64,000 nucleotides of DNA from Planctomycetota bacterium (GTDB taxonomy: Bacteria > Planctomycetota > JACOTG01): NCBI GenBank assembly GCA_016178505.1, contig JACOTG010000277.1, positions 24,989 through 88,988 of the forward strand, given 5' to 3'. Positions 42,538 through 52,083 of the stretch are shown piece by piece. The translations under genes and the position numbers were made by a program. Position 1 is the first letter of the stretch; each line of letters starts with the position of its first letter. Below the pieces are notes generated by a model that searched no databases, was not told where the DNA came from, and worked only from the letters and a program-made list of their open reading frames with translations.

Positions 42538-42792
42538 CGTTGCTCCCATGGAGGGGGCCGCCGAGCGCAGAGACGCAGCGGCCCGGTTGGTCATCGGTCG
42601 AAGGGAGCCTGGCCCGAGTCGGCGGGCGAGTGCTAGCCGAGGACGGAGCCGAGGCTCGACGAATGGGAGCAGCGTTCAGTCGGTTGCATCGTCGGCCTCC
42701 TTTCTCCGTTGGCGACTCGTCGCATGCACGTCGCGACGTCAGCGCGACAAGATACGGGCGTCGCGCGAGAAGTCAACGGACGATCGGCACTC

Positions 42793-43281
42793 TCACGATC
42801 CGAGCTTGAGGCAGCACTGCTTGTATTTCTTGCCGCTGCCACAGGGGCACGGGTCGTTGCGGCCGACTTTGTCCGACGGGCGGCGGATCGGCTTCCTCGG
42901 CGAATCGTCTCCGCGGCGCTCGCCGTCGGGCACGCTGCGCACGGCTTCGGGAATGCGGGCGCCGACGTCCGCGAGGGTGCGGCGGATCTCGAAGAGCTGG
43001 GGGACGAGCGTCGTCTCCTCGAGGTGGTCGAAGAACGCCGCGAGGATCGCGCCGAGCTGAGGCACGAACGGCTCCTTCGGGAAGCAGCGCCGCGGAAGAT
43101 GCGTGAGCGCGATCTCGCGAACTTGATCGCCGTCGAGCTTCTCGGGCGCGGCGCCGGCGTCCTGGTAGCACGCTTCGAGAAAGCGCTCGACCGCGTCGAT
43201 GACGACGTCTTTCGACAAGTCGACGCGCCGTCCGTGCGCCGACTCGGCGAATCGCACGGCCTCGAGTCGTCGTGAACTCAT
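42793..43281 (-). CDS. SEC-C zinc-motif protein
   Basis: A 162-residue protein ending in a SEC-C motif, [18 protein letters not shown], which binds one zinc and is shared with the SecA C-terminus. The remaining 135 residues are helical, with [20 protein letters not shown] and [20 protein letters not shown]. Stand-alone SEC-C proteins are often predicted to aid protein export or to bind SecB, but the actual function is unproven. It lies 255 bases upstream (in its own direction) of the rbfA-rtcB pair and may be transcribed separately. Confidence 0.85.
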   Translation of the reverse strand: MSSRRLEAVRFAESAHGRRVDLSKDVVIDAVERFLEACYQDAGAAPEKLDGDQVREIALTHLPRRCFPKEPFVPQLGAILAAFFDHLEETTLVPQLFEIRRTLADVGARIPEAVRSVPDGERRGDDSPRKPIRRPSDKVGRNDPCPCGSGKKYKQCCLKLGS

Positions 43282-43314
43282 TGGGCCGAGCGTCTCACAT
43301 CGTCGTCGATTTCG

Positions 43315-46029
43315 CTACCGGGCCGGGCCGGGAAGCGGCAGCACTTTCACCTTCTTCTCGTCCTTCGCCTTCCCCATCGTGATCGTGACGGTGTAGTCGC
43401 CCGGCGCCACGAACGCGGTTTGACCCAGCTCGGTTTCGTCGACGCTCTTGAAGCGGTGCTTCGCGTCGGCCTGCAGATCCCAGGTGACGCGGTTGATGCC
43501 GGCGCGACCCGGGCCGTCGAGCTTCCGAATCACGAAACCACTCGGGTCGGCGATCGAGATGGAGATCGCATCGTCGGCCGTGGCCGCGAGCCAGTAGTCG
43601 ATGTTCGCACCCATCGGCGGGTTCTTCGCGCGGAAGATGCCCGCGCCTTCGCCGTATGCGCGCGACGCATAGAGTCGCGGCGTCGCCGGGAGTAAGTCGA
43701 AGAGCGCGAGCGGCTTGCTTCGCGTCGCGGCGTCCATCTGCGCGAACATCGAAGCATCGTCGAACACCCAGATGCTCCGTCCGTGCGTGCCGACGACGAG
43801 GTCGTGCTCGCGCGGATGGATCACGATGTCGTCGACCGGTGCCGGCGGAAGCGACTTGCCGTTCATCCGAACCCAGTGCTTCCCGCGATCGAGCGTGACG
43901 TAGCAGCCGAACTCGGTGCCGCAGTAGAGCACGTCGGCGCTCGACGGATCCTCGACGACGACCTTCACCGGCCCGCCCGCGGGGAGGTCGCCCGTGATCT
44001 CCGTCCACGTGCGGCCGGCGTCCGACGTCGCGAGCACGAGCGGCTTGAACACGTCGCTGCGATGTCCGTCGACGGAGACGTACGCCGTCTTCGCGTCGTG
44101 CGGCGATGGCGCGATGCGCGAGACGTAGAGCCCACCGACGGCAGCGGGCGTGACGTCGGTCCACGTCTTACCGTCGTCCTCGGTGACGTGGACGCGCCCG
44201 TCGTCGGTGCCCGCCCAGATCTGTCCCTTCGCGAGCGGCGACTCCGCTAGGGCCACGATCGTGCCGTACGTCTCGGCGGAGGAGCCGACCGTGTCGATCT
44301 TCCCGACCTCGCGCCGCGAGAGATCCTCACTGATTGCGGCCCACTGGTCGCCGCGAGACGTCAACTTGAACGCCTTGTTGCCGCCGAGATAGAGGACGCT
44401 CGGATCGTGCGGCGATACCAAGAACGGCGCGTTCCAGTTGAAGCGAAATCGCTCTTGCCCTTCGCGCGCCGCCGGCCGGATGAGCTTCTGCACGTTGTTG
44501 TCGAGGCGAATCCGTGCGATGCCGGCGCCCTGCGACGTTGCGTAGACGACGTTGCGATCCTCGGGATCGAACGCGACGCCGAACCCGTCGCTGCCGAAGA
44601 TCGTCTTCCAGTCGTCGCTGAGGATGCCGTCCTTCGCGTCGTCTTCGGTGATGCTCAGCGTCTCGGACGGGCCGAGCCACGAGCCATTGTCTTGAAGTCC
44701 TCCGGCGATGCGATACGGGTCGCTCGCGTCCACGGCGACGCGATAGAACTGCCCGGCCGCGACGTTGTTCAGGTGATCCCAGTGCTCGGCGCGATCGTGC
44801 GACACGTACACGCCACCGTCGTTGCCGACGAGGACCTGATTCGGGTCTTCGGGGTTCACGGCGATCGCGTGGAAGTCGACGTGCACGAGCTCGCTGCCCG
44901 ATCGACGGAAAGTCCTGCCGCCGTCGTCCGAGATCGCGAGGTCCCAGCCCGGCATGTAGACGCGCTGATCGTTCTCGGAATCGATTGCGATCCGCGAGAA
45001 GTAGAACGGCCGGAAGCTGAGATCGTTCACGCGAGCCCACGTCTCGCCGCGATCGGCGGAGCGAAAGAGCCCTCCGGAGGGCGAGTGATCGTCCATCTCG
45101 TTCTTGCCCGTGCCGCCGACGTCGCTCTCCACCGTCGCGTAGACGATGCGCGGATCCTTCGCGTAGATGGCGAAGCCGATCCTCCCCGTTCTCGTCGGGA
45201 GGCCGCTCGTGAGCTTCTTCCACGTCTTGCCGGCGTCGTCGGAGCGGAAGATGCCGCCCGTTTCGCCGACGCCTGTGAAGCTCCACGGCGTTCGCCGGCG
45301 TGCGTAGAGCGCGGCGTAAACGGTGTCGGGAGTCTTCGGATCGATCGCGACGTCGCACGCACCGGTCTTGTCATCGACTTTCACGGCGTGCTGCCAGGTC
45401 GCGCCGCCGTCCATCGTCTTGAACACGCCGCGCTCGGCGTTCGCGCCCCAGAGGTGTCCGAGCGCCGCGACGTAGCAGACGTCGGGATTGCGCGGGTCGA
45501 CGGCGAGACGCGGGACGTCGTGAGTCTCGGTGAGGCCGACGTGCGTGAACGTCGAGCCGGCGTCGGTCGAGCGATAGATGCCGCCTCCCCACGACGAGCT
45601 GTTGCGTCCGTTGCCTTCGCCGGTGCCGACCCACACGATCTTGCCCTTGCCGAGCGCCGCGAGGTCGGGCTTCGCGTCCTTCGACGGCGGTTCGTTCTTC
45701 CAACCCGGCCAGTCGGCCGGCGCGTCGGCCACCGCGATCGAGCCGATCGACAACAAGGGCTGGTCGTCAAAGACCGGCGCGAACGTGACGCCCAGGTTCT
45801 CGGTCTTGAACACGCCGCCGGTTCCGTAGCCGACATAGAAGCTGCGACGGCTGCCGGGGACGAGCGCGATCGCGGACACGCGGCCGCCCATGTTCGCCGG
45901 GCCCACGCTTCGCCACGACAACGCCTTGAGATCGTTGGCGGAGAAGTCGCGGTCGGCGCGGGGCGCGCCCGCCGCGGTCAGCGCGGTCGTGAACAAGAGG
46001 GCGGCGACCGGTGCGAGACGTCGAATCAC
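43315..46029 (-). CDS. Large secreted BNR/VPS10-like beta-propeller protein
   Basis: A 904-residue protein from a GTG start with GGAGG upstream. Sec signal ends LTAAGA. Two beta-propellers are built from BNR/Asp-box repeats: STDAGSTFTHVG, TMDGGATWQHAV, SDDAGKTWKKLT, SADRGETWARV, SDDGGRTFRRS, SHDRAEHWDHL, TEDDGKTWTDV and TSDAGRTWTEI. The C-terminal 180 residues form an Fn3-like module as in many bacterial sortilin-like proteins (PDYTVTITMGK near the end). These are secreted proteins, often annotated as glycosyl hydrolases without evidence. No sialidase catalytic residues are evident. It is divergent from recQ. Confidence 0.85.
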   Translation of the reverse strand: MIRRLAPVAALLFTTALTAAGAPRADRDFSANDLKALSWRSVGPANMGGRVSAIALVPGSRRSFYVGYGTGGVFKTENLGVTFAPVFDDQPLLSIGSIAVADAPADWPGWKNEPPSKDAKPDLAALGKGKIVWVGTGEGNGRNSSSWGGGIYRSTDAGSTFTHVGLTETHDVPRLAVDPRNPDVCYVAALGHLWGANAERGVFKTMDGGATWQHAVKVDDKTGACDVAIDPKTPDTVYAALYARRRTPWSFTGVGETGGIFRSDDAGKTWKKLTSGLPTRTGRIGFAIYAKDPRIVYATVESDVGGTGKNEMDDHSPSGGLFRSADRGETWARVNDLSFRPFYFSRIAIDSENDQRVYMPGWDLAISDDGGRTFRRSGSELVHVDFHAIAVNPEDPNQVLVGNDGGVYVSHDRAEHWDHLNNVAAGQFYRVAVDASDPYRIAGGLQDNGSWLGPSETLSITEDDAKDGILSDDWKTIFGSDGFGVAFDPEDRNVVYATSQGAGIARIRLDNNVQKLIRPAAREGQERFRFNWNAPFLVSPHDPSVLYLGGNKAFKLTSRGDQWAAISEDLSRREVGKIDTVGSSAETYGTIVALAESPLAKGQIWAGTDDGRVHVTEDDGKTWTDVTPAAVGGLYVSRIAPSPHDAKTAYVSVDGHRSDVFKPLVLATSDAGRTWTEITGDLPAGGPVKVVVEDPSSADVLYCGTEFGCYVTLDRGKHWVRMNGKSLPPAPVDDIVIHPREHDLVVGTHGRSIWVFDDASMFAQMDAATRSKPLALFDLLPATPRLYASRAYGEGAGIFRAKNPPMGANIDYWLAATADDAISISIADPSGFVIRKLDGPGRAGINRVTWDLQADAKHRFKSVDETELGQTAFVAPGDYTVTITMGKAKDEKKVKVLPLPGPAR

Positions 46030-46155
46030 GGTGAATCCTCCGAGTGATGTCGAAAAACCTGTAACTCCATCCCCTCGTTCATCGACTTCATAGCGGGAAG
46101 CGCTGGAGGTGAAGGCCCCGAGTCTAGCCGCGCTTCCGCGGCCCGCGCCATACGG

Positions 46156-46161
46156 TAGAAT
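46156..46161 (+). promoter_or_regulatory. Possible -10 element of recQ (TAGAAT)
   Basis: TAGAAT 44 bases before the GTG start of recQ, followed by an untranslated leader with a good ribosome site. No good -35 is visible at 16-18 bases. Confidence 0.35.
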
Positions 46162-46204
46162 CCCGGCCTCGTTCCGCTGGAAATCCGCTGGGGAGGGATG
46201 TCGA

Positions 46205-47764
46205 GTGTTCGACGATCAAACCTTGGTGGCGGCTCTGCGTCGCCATTGGGGGTTCGACACGTTTCGCCCGATGCAGGAGCGCGTCGTCCGGAGCGTGCTC
46301 GACGGGCATGACGTCGCCGTCGTGATGCCGACGGGCGGCGGCAAGTCGCTGTGCTATCAGCTGCCCGCGCTCATCCTCGGCCGAACGGCCGTGGTGATCT
46401 CTCCGCTCATCGCGTTGATGCAGGACCAGGCGGCGCAGCTCGCGCAGATGGGGGTGCCGGCCGCGTTCCTCAACAGCACGCAGTCGAGCGAGGAGCAAAG
46501 CGACGTGATGCGCCGCGCGCGGGAAGGATCGTACCGGCTTCTGTACCTCTCGCCCGAACGGCTCGCTCGCGCCGACACGGTGCGATGGCTGGAGAGCGTT
46601 CCCGTCGCGTTCTTCGCGATCGACGAGGCGCACTGCATCTCGGAGTGGGGTCACGAATTCCGGCCCGAGTATCGGCAGCTCTCGCGCCTTCGCGAGGAGT
46701 TCCCCGACCAACCCATCGCCGCGTTCACCGCGAGCGCGACCCGCCGCGTGCGTCACGACATCCTCGATCAGCTTCGCCTTCGCGATCCGCACAAGTTCAT
46801 CGCGAGCTTCCATCGACCGAACCTCCGCTACCTCGTGCGCAAGTGCGACGAGCCGACTCAGCGTTCGCTCATGTTGGCCGCGCTGCGCGAGCACGAAGGC
46901 GGAAGCGTCATCGTCTACGCGCCGACGATCGCGCGAGTCGCGGACACGGTCGCGTTTCTCGAATCCCGCGGCTTCGCAGCCGTGCCGTATCACGGTCAGA
47001 TGGAGTCGGGGGACCGGCAGCGAAACCAAGAGCGTTGGATGTCCGACGAAGTGCGCGTGCTCGTCGGCACGATCGCGTTCGGCCTCGGCATCAACAAGCC
47101 GGCGGTTCGCGCGGTGATCCACTTGTCGCTTCCGAAGTCGATCGAGCAGTACTACCAGGAGGCCGGGCGCGCGGGTCGGGACGGCCAGCCGTCCGATTGC
47201 GCGCTCTTGTGGCAGGGGCGCGACAAGGGGCTTCTCGCCTATTTCATCGGGACGCTCGAGGATCCGGCCGAGCGCGAGCGCGCGTGGCAGCGCTATCACG
47301 AGATCAAGGGATTCGTGGATGCCGCGAGCTGTCGAACGCGAGCGATCTGCACGCACTTCGGCGAGACGCCGAAGTGGTCGAGCTGCGACACCTGCGACGT
47401 CTGCGGCGACGGTCCAACTTGGTTCCGCGCCGGCGACGCCGCGGCGGTCGCTGACGTCGCCCGATCGACTCGAGTTCGTCGTTTGTCGCGTTCCACAGCC
47501 GGCGACGACGATCCAGGGCCGGCACACCCCGTCGACGAAGAACTGCGCGAGCAACTCAGGGAGTGGCGTCGCACCGTCTCGAAACGGGACGGCATCCCCG
47601 CGTTCATGGTGTTCCACGACACGACGCTCGAAGACCTCTGCCGGCGGCGCCCCGCGAATCGCGAGGAACTATTGCACGTCACCGGCATCGGCGAGCGAAA
47701 GGCGGCACTCTTCGGCGACGAGCTTCTCGCGGCACTTCGCGCGTACAAACCGACGACGGGCTGA
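46205..47764 (+). CDS. recQ: RecQ-family ATP-dependent DNA helicase
   Basis: A 519-residue helicase starting at GTG 46205 after GGGGAGGG. It unwinds DNA 3'-5' at forks and recombination intermediates. Motifs: FRPMQERVV (motif 0), MPTGGGKSLCYQLPAL (I), ISPLIALMQDQ, IDEAHCISEWGHEFRPEY (II and aromatic-rich loop), FTASAT (III), VYAPTI, VGTIAFGLGINKPAVR and YYQEAGRAGRDG (VI). The zinc domain follows (C-x16-20-C then CDTCDVC). The C-terminus has a shortened winged helix and an HRDC-like end (LCRRRPANREELLHVTGIGERKAALFG). Length is a little below E. coli RecQ. Confidence 0.96.
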   Translation: MFDDQTLVAALRRHWGFDTFRPMQERVVRSVLDGHDVAVVMPTGGGKSLCYQLPALILGRTAVVISPLIALMQDQAAQLAQMGVPAAFLNSTQSSEEQSDVMRRAREGSYRLLYLSPERLARADTVRWLESVPVAFFAIDEAHCISEWGHEFRPEYRQLSRLREEFPDQPIAAFTASATRRVRHDILDQLRLRDPHKFIASFHRPNLRYLVRKCDEPTQRSLMLAALREHEGGSVIVYAPTIARVADTVAFLESRGFAAVPYHGQMESGDRQRNQERWMSDEVRVLVGTIAFGLGINKPAVRAVIHLSLPKSIEQYYQEAGRAGRDGQPSDCALLWQGRDKGLLAYFIGTLEDPAERERAWQRYHEIKGFVDAASCRTRAICTHFGETPKWSSCDTCDVCGDGPTWFRAGDAAAVADVARSTRVRRLSRSTAGDDDPGPAHPVDEELREQLREWRRTVSKRDGIPAFMVFHDTTLEDLCRRRPANREELLHVTGIGERKAALFGDELLAALRAYKPTTG

Positions 47765-47839
47765 CTCGGGCGCGGCATCCGGATAGACTGGGCCGTACAC
47801 GCCGTCCGTCGTGAATCAGTCGAGAGAGGGGATGTTTCC

Positions 47840-48910
47840 GTGCGCACGGAATCTCGGCGCCTTTGGAATCGGTGGGGCATGAGCAAGTCCGGACGAAGTT
47901 TCGTCGTGAGCGTCGTCGTCGCCGCATGGGCGACGCTCTCGACGACGTCGCCGCAGCCACTCGATGCGTGCACGGGATCGCCGTGTCAATCGACGGGCCC
48001 GCTCGCGGTCGTCGTCGAGAGCATCTGCGCGCCCGTGTCGCGCGATGCTCAGTCGACCGTCGTCGTGCCGTTCCGCGTCCTCAATACCTCGATGCGTTGC
48101 ACGAACGTCACCCTCGACGTGACCCTCCGGGTGATCGCGATCGGCGGGACGGCGCCGATCGTCGCGCAGCTTCCCCTCGGATCGGGCGACACGGAGATTC
48201 CGTCGAACCCCGTGCGCATCGCCGCGCACGCCGGCGAGACGGGAACGATCTCGATTCGTTACGCGGCGGGCGCAACGGGGGCCGGCACGTTCCGGCTCGA
48301 GGCCGAGGCGCCGGGTTTCCCCATCGCGGCGCGTCAATTCTCGGTGACGCTCCTCAACACCTTCTACGTCGACAAGAACCCGGGCAACGCGGCTGCCGCG
48401 CCCGGCGTCGGGCGGCAGCTCACGTGGACGATCGTGAACCCGGGAACCCGATCGCGAACGATCAGCTACGCGATTCGAGTGCTGCAAACGTCGTCGTCGG
48501 TGAACCCACTCATGGATCGCTTTCCTGTGGCGGATTGCGCGGCAAGCCTCCCGGCCGGCGATCCCACGAACACCGACGGGACGAACCCGGATTTCCTCAT
48601 CATCAGCCAGACCACGATCCCCGGACATTCGTCTTTCCCGGTTTGCGTGCGAACGGCGAGCTATGCCGCGTGCCAAGAAGGCGCGAATTGTCTCTATCGC
48701 ATGACGGCTTCCGAGTCGCTTTCGGGGGAGTCGGGTGACAGCAACCAGAACCTCTCGGTCATCGAATCCGACTTCGCGCTGGACGGCGGCGTCGCAATCT
48801 CGCCCACGCAAACGCCCGCGATCGGCGGGGTGGGATTGGCGCTGCTCGCTTTGCTCGTGGCGGCCGGTGGCGCGCTCGTCATTCGCCGCTCTTCTCCCTC
48901 GCCCCTCTGA
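47840..48910 (+). CDS. Exported surface protein with CTERM-like sorting tail
   Basis: A 356-residue protein from GTG 47840 (GAGAGGGG upstream); an ATG at 47879 is an alternative. A signal peptide ends near TSPQPLDA. The body is Thr/Ser/Val-rich with several Cys and looks like two beta-sandwich domains. The C-terminus (SPTQTPAIGGVGLALLALLVAAGGALVIRRS-type: short Thr/Pro motif, one hydrophobic helix, Arg cluster) resembles IPTL-/PEP-CTERM tails handled by exosortase or rhombosortase-type enzymes. No exosortase is in the window. Likely a cell-surface or matrix protein. Confidence 0.75.
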   Translation: MRTESRRLWNRWGMSKSGRSFVVSVVVAAWATLSTTSPQPLDACTGSPCQSTGPLAVVVESICAPVSRDAQSTVVVPFRVLNTSMRCTNVTLDVTLRVIAIGGTAPIVAQLPLGSGDTEIPSNPVRIAAHAGETGTISIRYAAGATGAGTFRLEAEAPGFPIAARQFSVTLLNTFYVDKNPGNAAAAPGVGRQLTWTIVNPGTRSRTISYAIRVLQTSSSVNPLMDRFPVADCAASLPAGDPTNTDGTNPDFLIISQTTIPGHSSFPVCVRTASYAACQEGANCLYRMTASESLSGESGDSNQNLSVIESDFALDGGVAISPTQTPAIGGVGLALLALLVAAGGALVIRRSSPSPL

Positions 48911-48975
48911 TCGGCTGCAACTCGTCGGCTTTTTTTCTTACTCTTCGGCCTTCAGCGTGCCGAAAAGATCCACAG

Positions 48976-49938
48976 ATGAACACGAACAAGAAGAAGGCGC
49001 TCACCATTCTCTTGGTGCAGCCGGATGGCGCGCGTGCCGCGCAGATGCGCCGGGCTCTCGAAGCGCGCGGCCATCGCGTCGACGTCGCGCCGGACGGCGT
49101 TGCAGCCGCGGATCGGATCGCGCGCGATCGTCACGAGTGGGTCGTCGCCGAGGCGATCCTTCCCGAAAAAAGCGGCTTTGCGTTGTGTCAGGAATTCACG
49201 CGAGGCGGCGGAACGACGGCGTTCGTGATCACGACCGACGTCGACGACACGTTCGTTCGCGGACTCGCCCGTGAGTGCGGGGCTCGCGCGGTGCTGCGTC
49301 ACCCGATCGGCGACGAGTCGCTGGTGGCCGCTCTCGAGGCGACCTACGCACGGCCGGACGTCTCGGCGCTCCTCCGCGAACGGGAGGGCCGGATTCGCCG
49401 CGGCGAGCTGCGCCCGCCGAGCCAATTCAGCTTCGAAGCCGACTCAGCGGGATTCATGGATGGCCTCCTCGACTCGGGCACGGGCCTCTGCAATCACACC
49501 TACCTCGTGGTGAAGCTCGCTGAGGAGTTCAAGAAGTCGCGACGATACGGCCTTCCACTCTCGTGTCTCGTCGTGAGCCTAGACGGCTACGAATCGACCG
49601 CAGCGCGCGGCGACGAAGAGGTCGCAGAGGAGATCTATGCGCGCGTCGCGGGGCTCGTGCTCACGCAAACGCGCGACGTTGACTTTGCGGGTCGCGCCGG
49701 CCCCGGCCGATACCTCGTACTCCTTCCATCCACCGGTCGACCCGGAGCCGAGGTCGTCGCGAAGCGACTCGTGTCGGTGCTCGGCGAGGCGTTGGGGGAG
49801 GATGGCGAAAGTCTGGCGCCGGTTCGCATCGGTATCGCCACGTATCCGAGCGAGTCGATCACCACCGCGGAAGGCTTCGTGCGCGCTGCCGAAGAATCGC
49901 TCGAACGGGCCCGCGCGGCGAACAAAGCGCTCGCGTGA
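48976..49938 (+). CDS. Receiver-GGDEF protein with both active sites degenerate
   Basis: A 320-residue protein. The receiver fold is intact, but its acidic pair is QPD (LLVQPDGARA), the phospho-acceptor Asp is Glu (WVVAEAILPEKSG) and the conserved Lys is lost (VLRHPIG). The GGDEF domain keeps its frame (SGTGLCNHTYLVVKL, SRRYGLPLSCLVVSLDGYE, VRIGIATYPSE) but the catalytic loop reads RAGPGRYLVLLP instead of R-x-GGDEF. It should neither be phosphorylated nor make cyclic di-GMP. It may bind a nucleotide or partner as a fixed scaffold. No kinase is adjacent; it stands between a CTERM-like protein and a 461-base gap. Confidence 0.85.
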   Translation: MNTNKKKALTILLVQPDGARAAQMRRALEARGHRVDVAPDGVAAADRIARDRHEWVVAEAILPEKSGFALCQEFTRGGGTTAFVITTDVDDTFVRGLARECGARAVLRHPIGDESLVAALEATYARPDVSALLREREGRIRRGELRPPSQFSFEADSAGFMDGLLDSGTGLCNHTYLVVKLAEEFKKSRRYGLPLSCLVVSLDGYESTAARGDEEVAEEIYARVAGLVLTQTRDVDFAGRAGPGRYLVLLPSTGRPGAEVVAKRLVSVLGEALGEDGESLAPVRIGIATYPSESITTAEGFVRAAEESLERARAANKALA

Positions 49939-50399
49939 AAAAACCACGGGCCGGGGCCGTACGACCACAAGAAGCGTAGCGATCCAAACTCCGGTGTCAC
50001 CCCACCAGTGGGCAACTTCTCTCGTGTGAGCGTCCCTTCAATCACCCGAGAGCCCAGAACCGTCGCCTGGACTGCGCCGTCCCCTGCTTTGACCCCGACC
50101 CGTTCTCAGCCACAGGTCGTCATCGATGCGAGTTCTCGCTCCCTACCCGATCTCAGCCCCCGCGCATGATCGATGCGGGTTCTTGCTGACATCGGGCGAG
50201 AGACGGTGCGATTCCTTTTCCTTCTGTTTGCTGCGTTGCAATCGACGTGCCTCGACGGCGCGCCGCGATATTCCAGTCGAACTATCAAATGCCGTGCGCC
50301 TGCGCTCGGACGCAACGAGCGATTGTCGATCGTCACGCCCCTGGGTCCGTCGTCCGACTCGAACGCGCAACCCGCGTGCAGCGGGCGTTCGCCAGCGGG
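49939..50399. other. 461-base intergenic region with a 19-base direct repeat
   Basis: Nothing here looks coding in either strand. ATCGATGCGAGTTCTCGCT (50122-50140) recurs as ATCGATGCGGGTTCTTGCT (50169-50187), 17 of 19 bases identical. A small ORF starting inside the second copy (50173-50418) has no ribosome site and no recognisable product. The region is less GC-rich than its neighbours. Confidence 0.4.
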
Positions 50400-51110
50400 T
50401 CAGGGGAATACGAGGTAGAGCGAGAAACGATGCGCGCGTTTCTCGAGGTACGCACTCTTCGGATGGAGGCGCCAAAGTTCGAGCAGGCGCACGGACGCCT
50501 CGCCGAAGAACCCGCGTGATTCGAAGAGGTTCGTCTGAAGGAATAGACGAGTGGAGCGCTCCGAGATGGAGCGCTCGAGCGCGTCCGCTGCCGTCCGAAT
50601 CGGAATCGTCAGGCTTTCATCCGCGACGACGAACGGGACCTGGGCGCCGGCCCCGCGTTCGGCGTCCAGAATGGACCAGTAGTAGGCGTTGCCCCTCGTG
50701 AGCGGGATCGGTGACTGCCACGCGTCCCCCTCGACCGTCTCGGTGGTGATCACGGCGCCGGGCCCGTCGTCTTCTCCCTGCCAGATCACGAGCTGATAGT
50801 GGTTCGCCGGTGGATCCGGGGCCAGCCACGTGAAGCGAGGGTTCGTCTCGAGGGAGTTTCCGCGCGGACTGACGAGCCGAGCGAAACGGCCGGCGACCGG
50901 CTGGAAGCGCTTCGGAAGCTGTGAATCGTCGATTGTTTTCAAGCAGTCGCGGACGTAGGGGACGTCGAGGAGATCGCTGAACACGAAACCCGCCATTTCT
51001 CCGCGCTCGAGGGCGGCGAGGCGAGCATCGAACGGGACCCTCGCTCGGCTGCATCCCGTGACGGCGATGGCGATCGTCGAGACGAGGGAAACGGATCGGG
51101 CGAGCTTCAC
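50400..51110 (-). CDS. Lipoprotein of unknown function with FnIII-like middle
   Basis: A 236-residue protein from a GTG start with a lipoprotein signal (SLVSTIAIAVTGC). The middle (LVSPRGNSLETNPRFTWLAPDPPANHYQLVIW, in two parts) has the strand pattern of an Fn3-like domain as found in FecR-associated or anti-sigma-linked exported proteins. The C-terminal 80 residues are helical (RTAADALERSISERSTRLFLQTN). No catalytic residues are recognised. It is divergent from the macrodomain gene. Confidence 0.7.
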   Translation of the reverse strand: MKLARSVSLVSTIAIAVTGCSRARVPFDARLAALERGEMAGFVFSDLLDVPYVRDCLKTIDDSQLPKRFQPVAGRFARLVSPRGNSLETNPRFTWLAPDPPANHYQLVIWQGEDDGPGAVITTETVEGDAWQSPIPLTRGNAYYWSILDAERGAGAQVPFVVADESLTIPIRTAADALERSISERSTRLFLQTNLFESRGFFGEASVRLLELWRLHPKSAYLEKRAHRFSLYLVFP

Positions 51111-51189
51111 GGGGCTCCGAGTCTACTTGAACGGCCCGATCTCAGCGACTATCGTGGTTCCTCCTTTCCCCACCGACCAAGGAGGTCGC

Positions 51190-51792
51190 ATGTCGTTTCG
51201 CATCGTGTTGTTCGACAAGAGCGCCGATGTCGTGAAGTACTGGAACGAGTTCTTCGAGGATCATCCCGCGGTCGCTCGCACCCAGGGAGACATCTTCACC
51301 GCCGATTCGGATGCCATCGTGACCCCGACCAACAGCTTCGGATTCATGGAAAGCGGCCTCGACTACCAGATGACGAAGTTTTTTGGACGCGAAATCGAGG
51401 ACAAGGTTCGCGCCGCGATTCGGCAGTACCACGGGGGCGAACTCATCATCGGCGCCGCGCAAGTGGTTCCGACGGGTCACCCGAAGTTCCGCCATCTCGT
51501 CGCGGCGCCGACGATGCGCGTGCCCGAGGACGTGAGCTCGACCGTGAATTGCTATCTCGCGTTTCGCGGGACGCTCCTCGCCGTCCGCGCCTGGAACGAA
51601 GCGCATCCCGGGTCGATCGGCACGCTCGCCGTTTCTGGACTCGCGACCGGCAACGGCTCGCTCGCAGCCCGCCTGTGTGGCAAGCAGATGAGAGCCGCAT
51701 ACGACCACGTCATGGGGGGAAAGGTCTACGAGTACCCGTACATCGGCGACGCGATCCAGGAGCACGAAGAGCTGCTCGCCGAGACCGTCTGA
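51190..51792 (+). CDS. Macrodomain protein (ADP-ribose-binding type)
   Basis: A 200-residue protein with AAGGAGGTCGC ahead of the ATG. The macrodomain core is present: GDIFTADSDAIVTPTNSFGFMESG, equivalent to the GDI-T...D-A-I-V-N loop with N/T/G variation, then GAAQVVPTGH, and VSGLATGNGSLAARLCGKQM as the phosphate loop. Macrodomains bind ADP-ribose or related metabolites and may remove ADP-ribosylation. The N-terminal strand (IVLFDKSADVVKYWNEFF) is unlike the classical MacroD start. No ADP-ribosyltransferase is adjacent. Confidence 0.88.
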   Translation: MSFRIVLFDKSADVVKYWNEFFEDHPAVARTQGDIFTADSDAIVTPTNSFGFMESGLDYQMTKFFGREIEDKVRAAIRQYHGGELIIGAAQVVPTGHPKFRHLVAAPTMRVPEDVSSTVNCYLAFRGTLLAVRAWNEAHPGSIGTLAVSGLATGNGSLAARLCGKQMRAAYDHVMGGKVYEYPYIGDAIQEHEELLAETV

Positions 51793-52083
51793 CGCGATCG
51801 CGGCAACGAAAGATAGTCACAGCGAAGCACGAACGATATGATCGCGGGCACCTCAATCTGACTGAAGCGTTCGCCTCCTGTGGCCCAGCCTTCTCGATAT
51901 CGCCGGAGAAGGCTCCAGAGGGAGGACCAAAGGAGACGATCGATATATGCCGACATCGGAGGGTCCCGTCGCCGTCAGGGCGTCGACTGGGCCTCCGAGA
52001 TTCGATCTCGTGGGGGCAGTGTTCACGTCGGCAGTCATCGATGGACGGCCAGCGCTTTGGGTGGTTGAGAGGAGGGAGTTCAC
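51793..52083. other. Intergenic region with a possible promoter and a doubtful small ORF
   Basis: TATGAT (51837-51842) with TAGTCA 17 bases upstream could be a promoter for the receiver gene. An AAAGGAG-preceded ATG at 51947 opens a 66-codon frame that overlaps the receiver start out of frame; its sequence (RFDLVGAVFTSAVIDG) is not recognisable and may be chance. Confidence 0.35.

Noticed and set aside
44407..46047. 546-codon plus-strand open frame opposite the BNR protein
   Set aside because: Shadow of the true coding strand, which has the Asp-box repeats and a good start.
50173..50418. Small exported protein ORF starting MRVLADIGRETVRFLF
   Set aside because: No ribosome site, starts inside one copy of a direct repeat, and has no coding signal beyond the first few codons.
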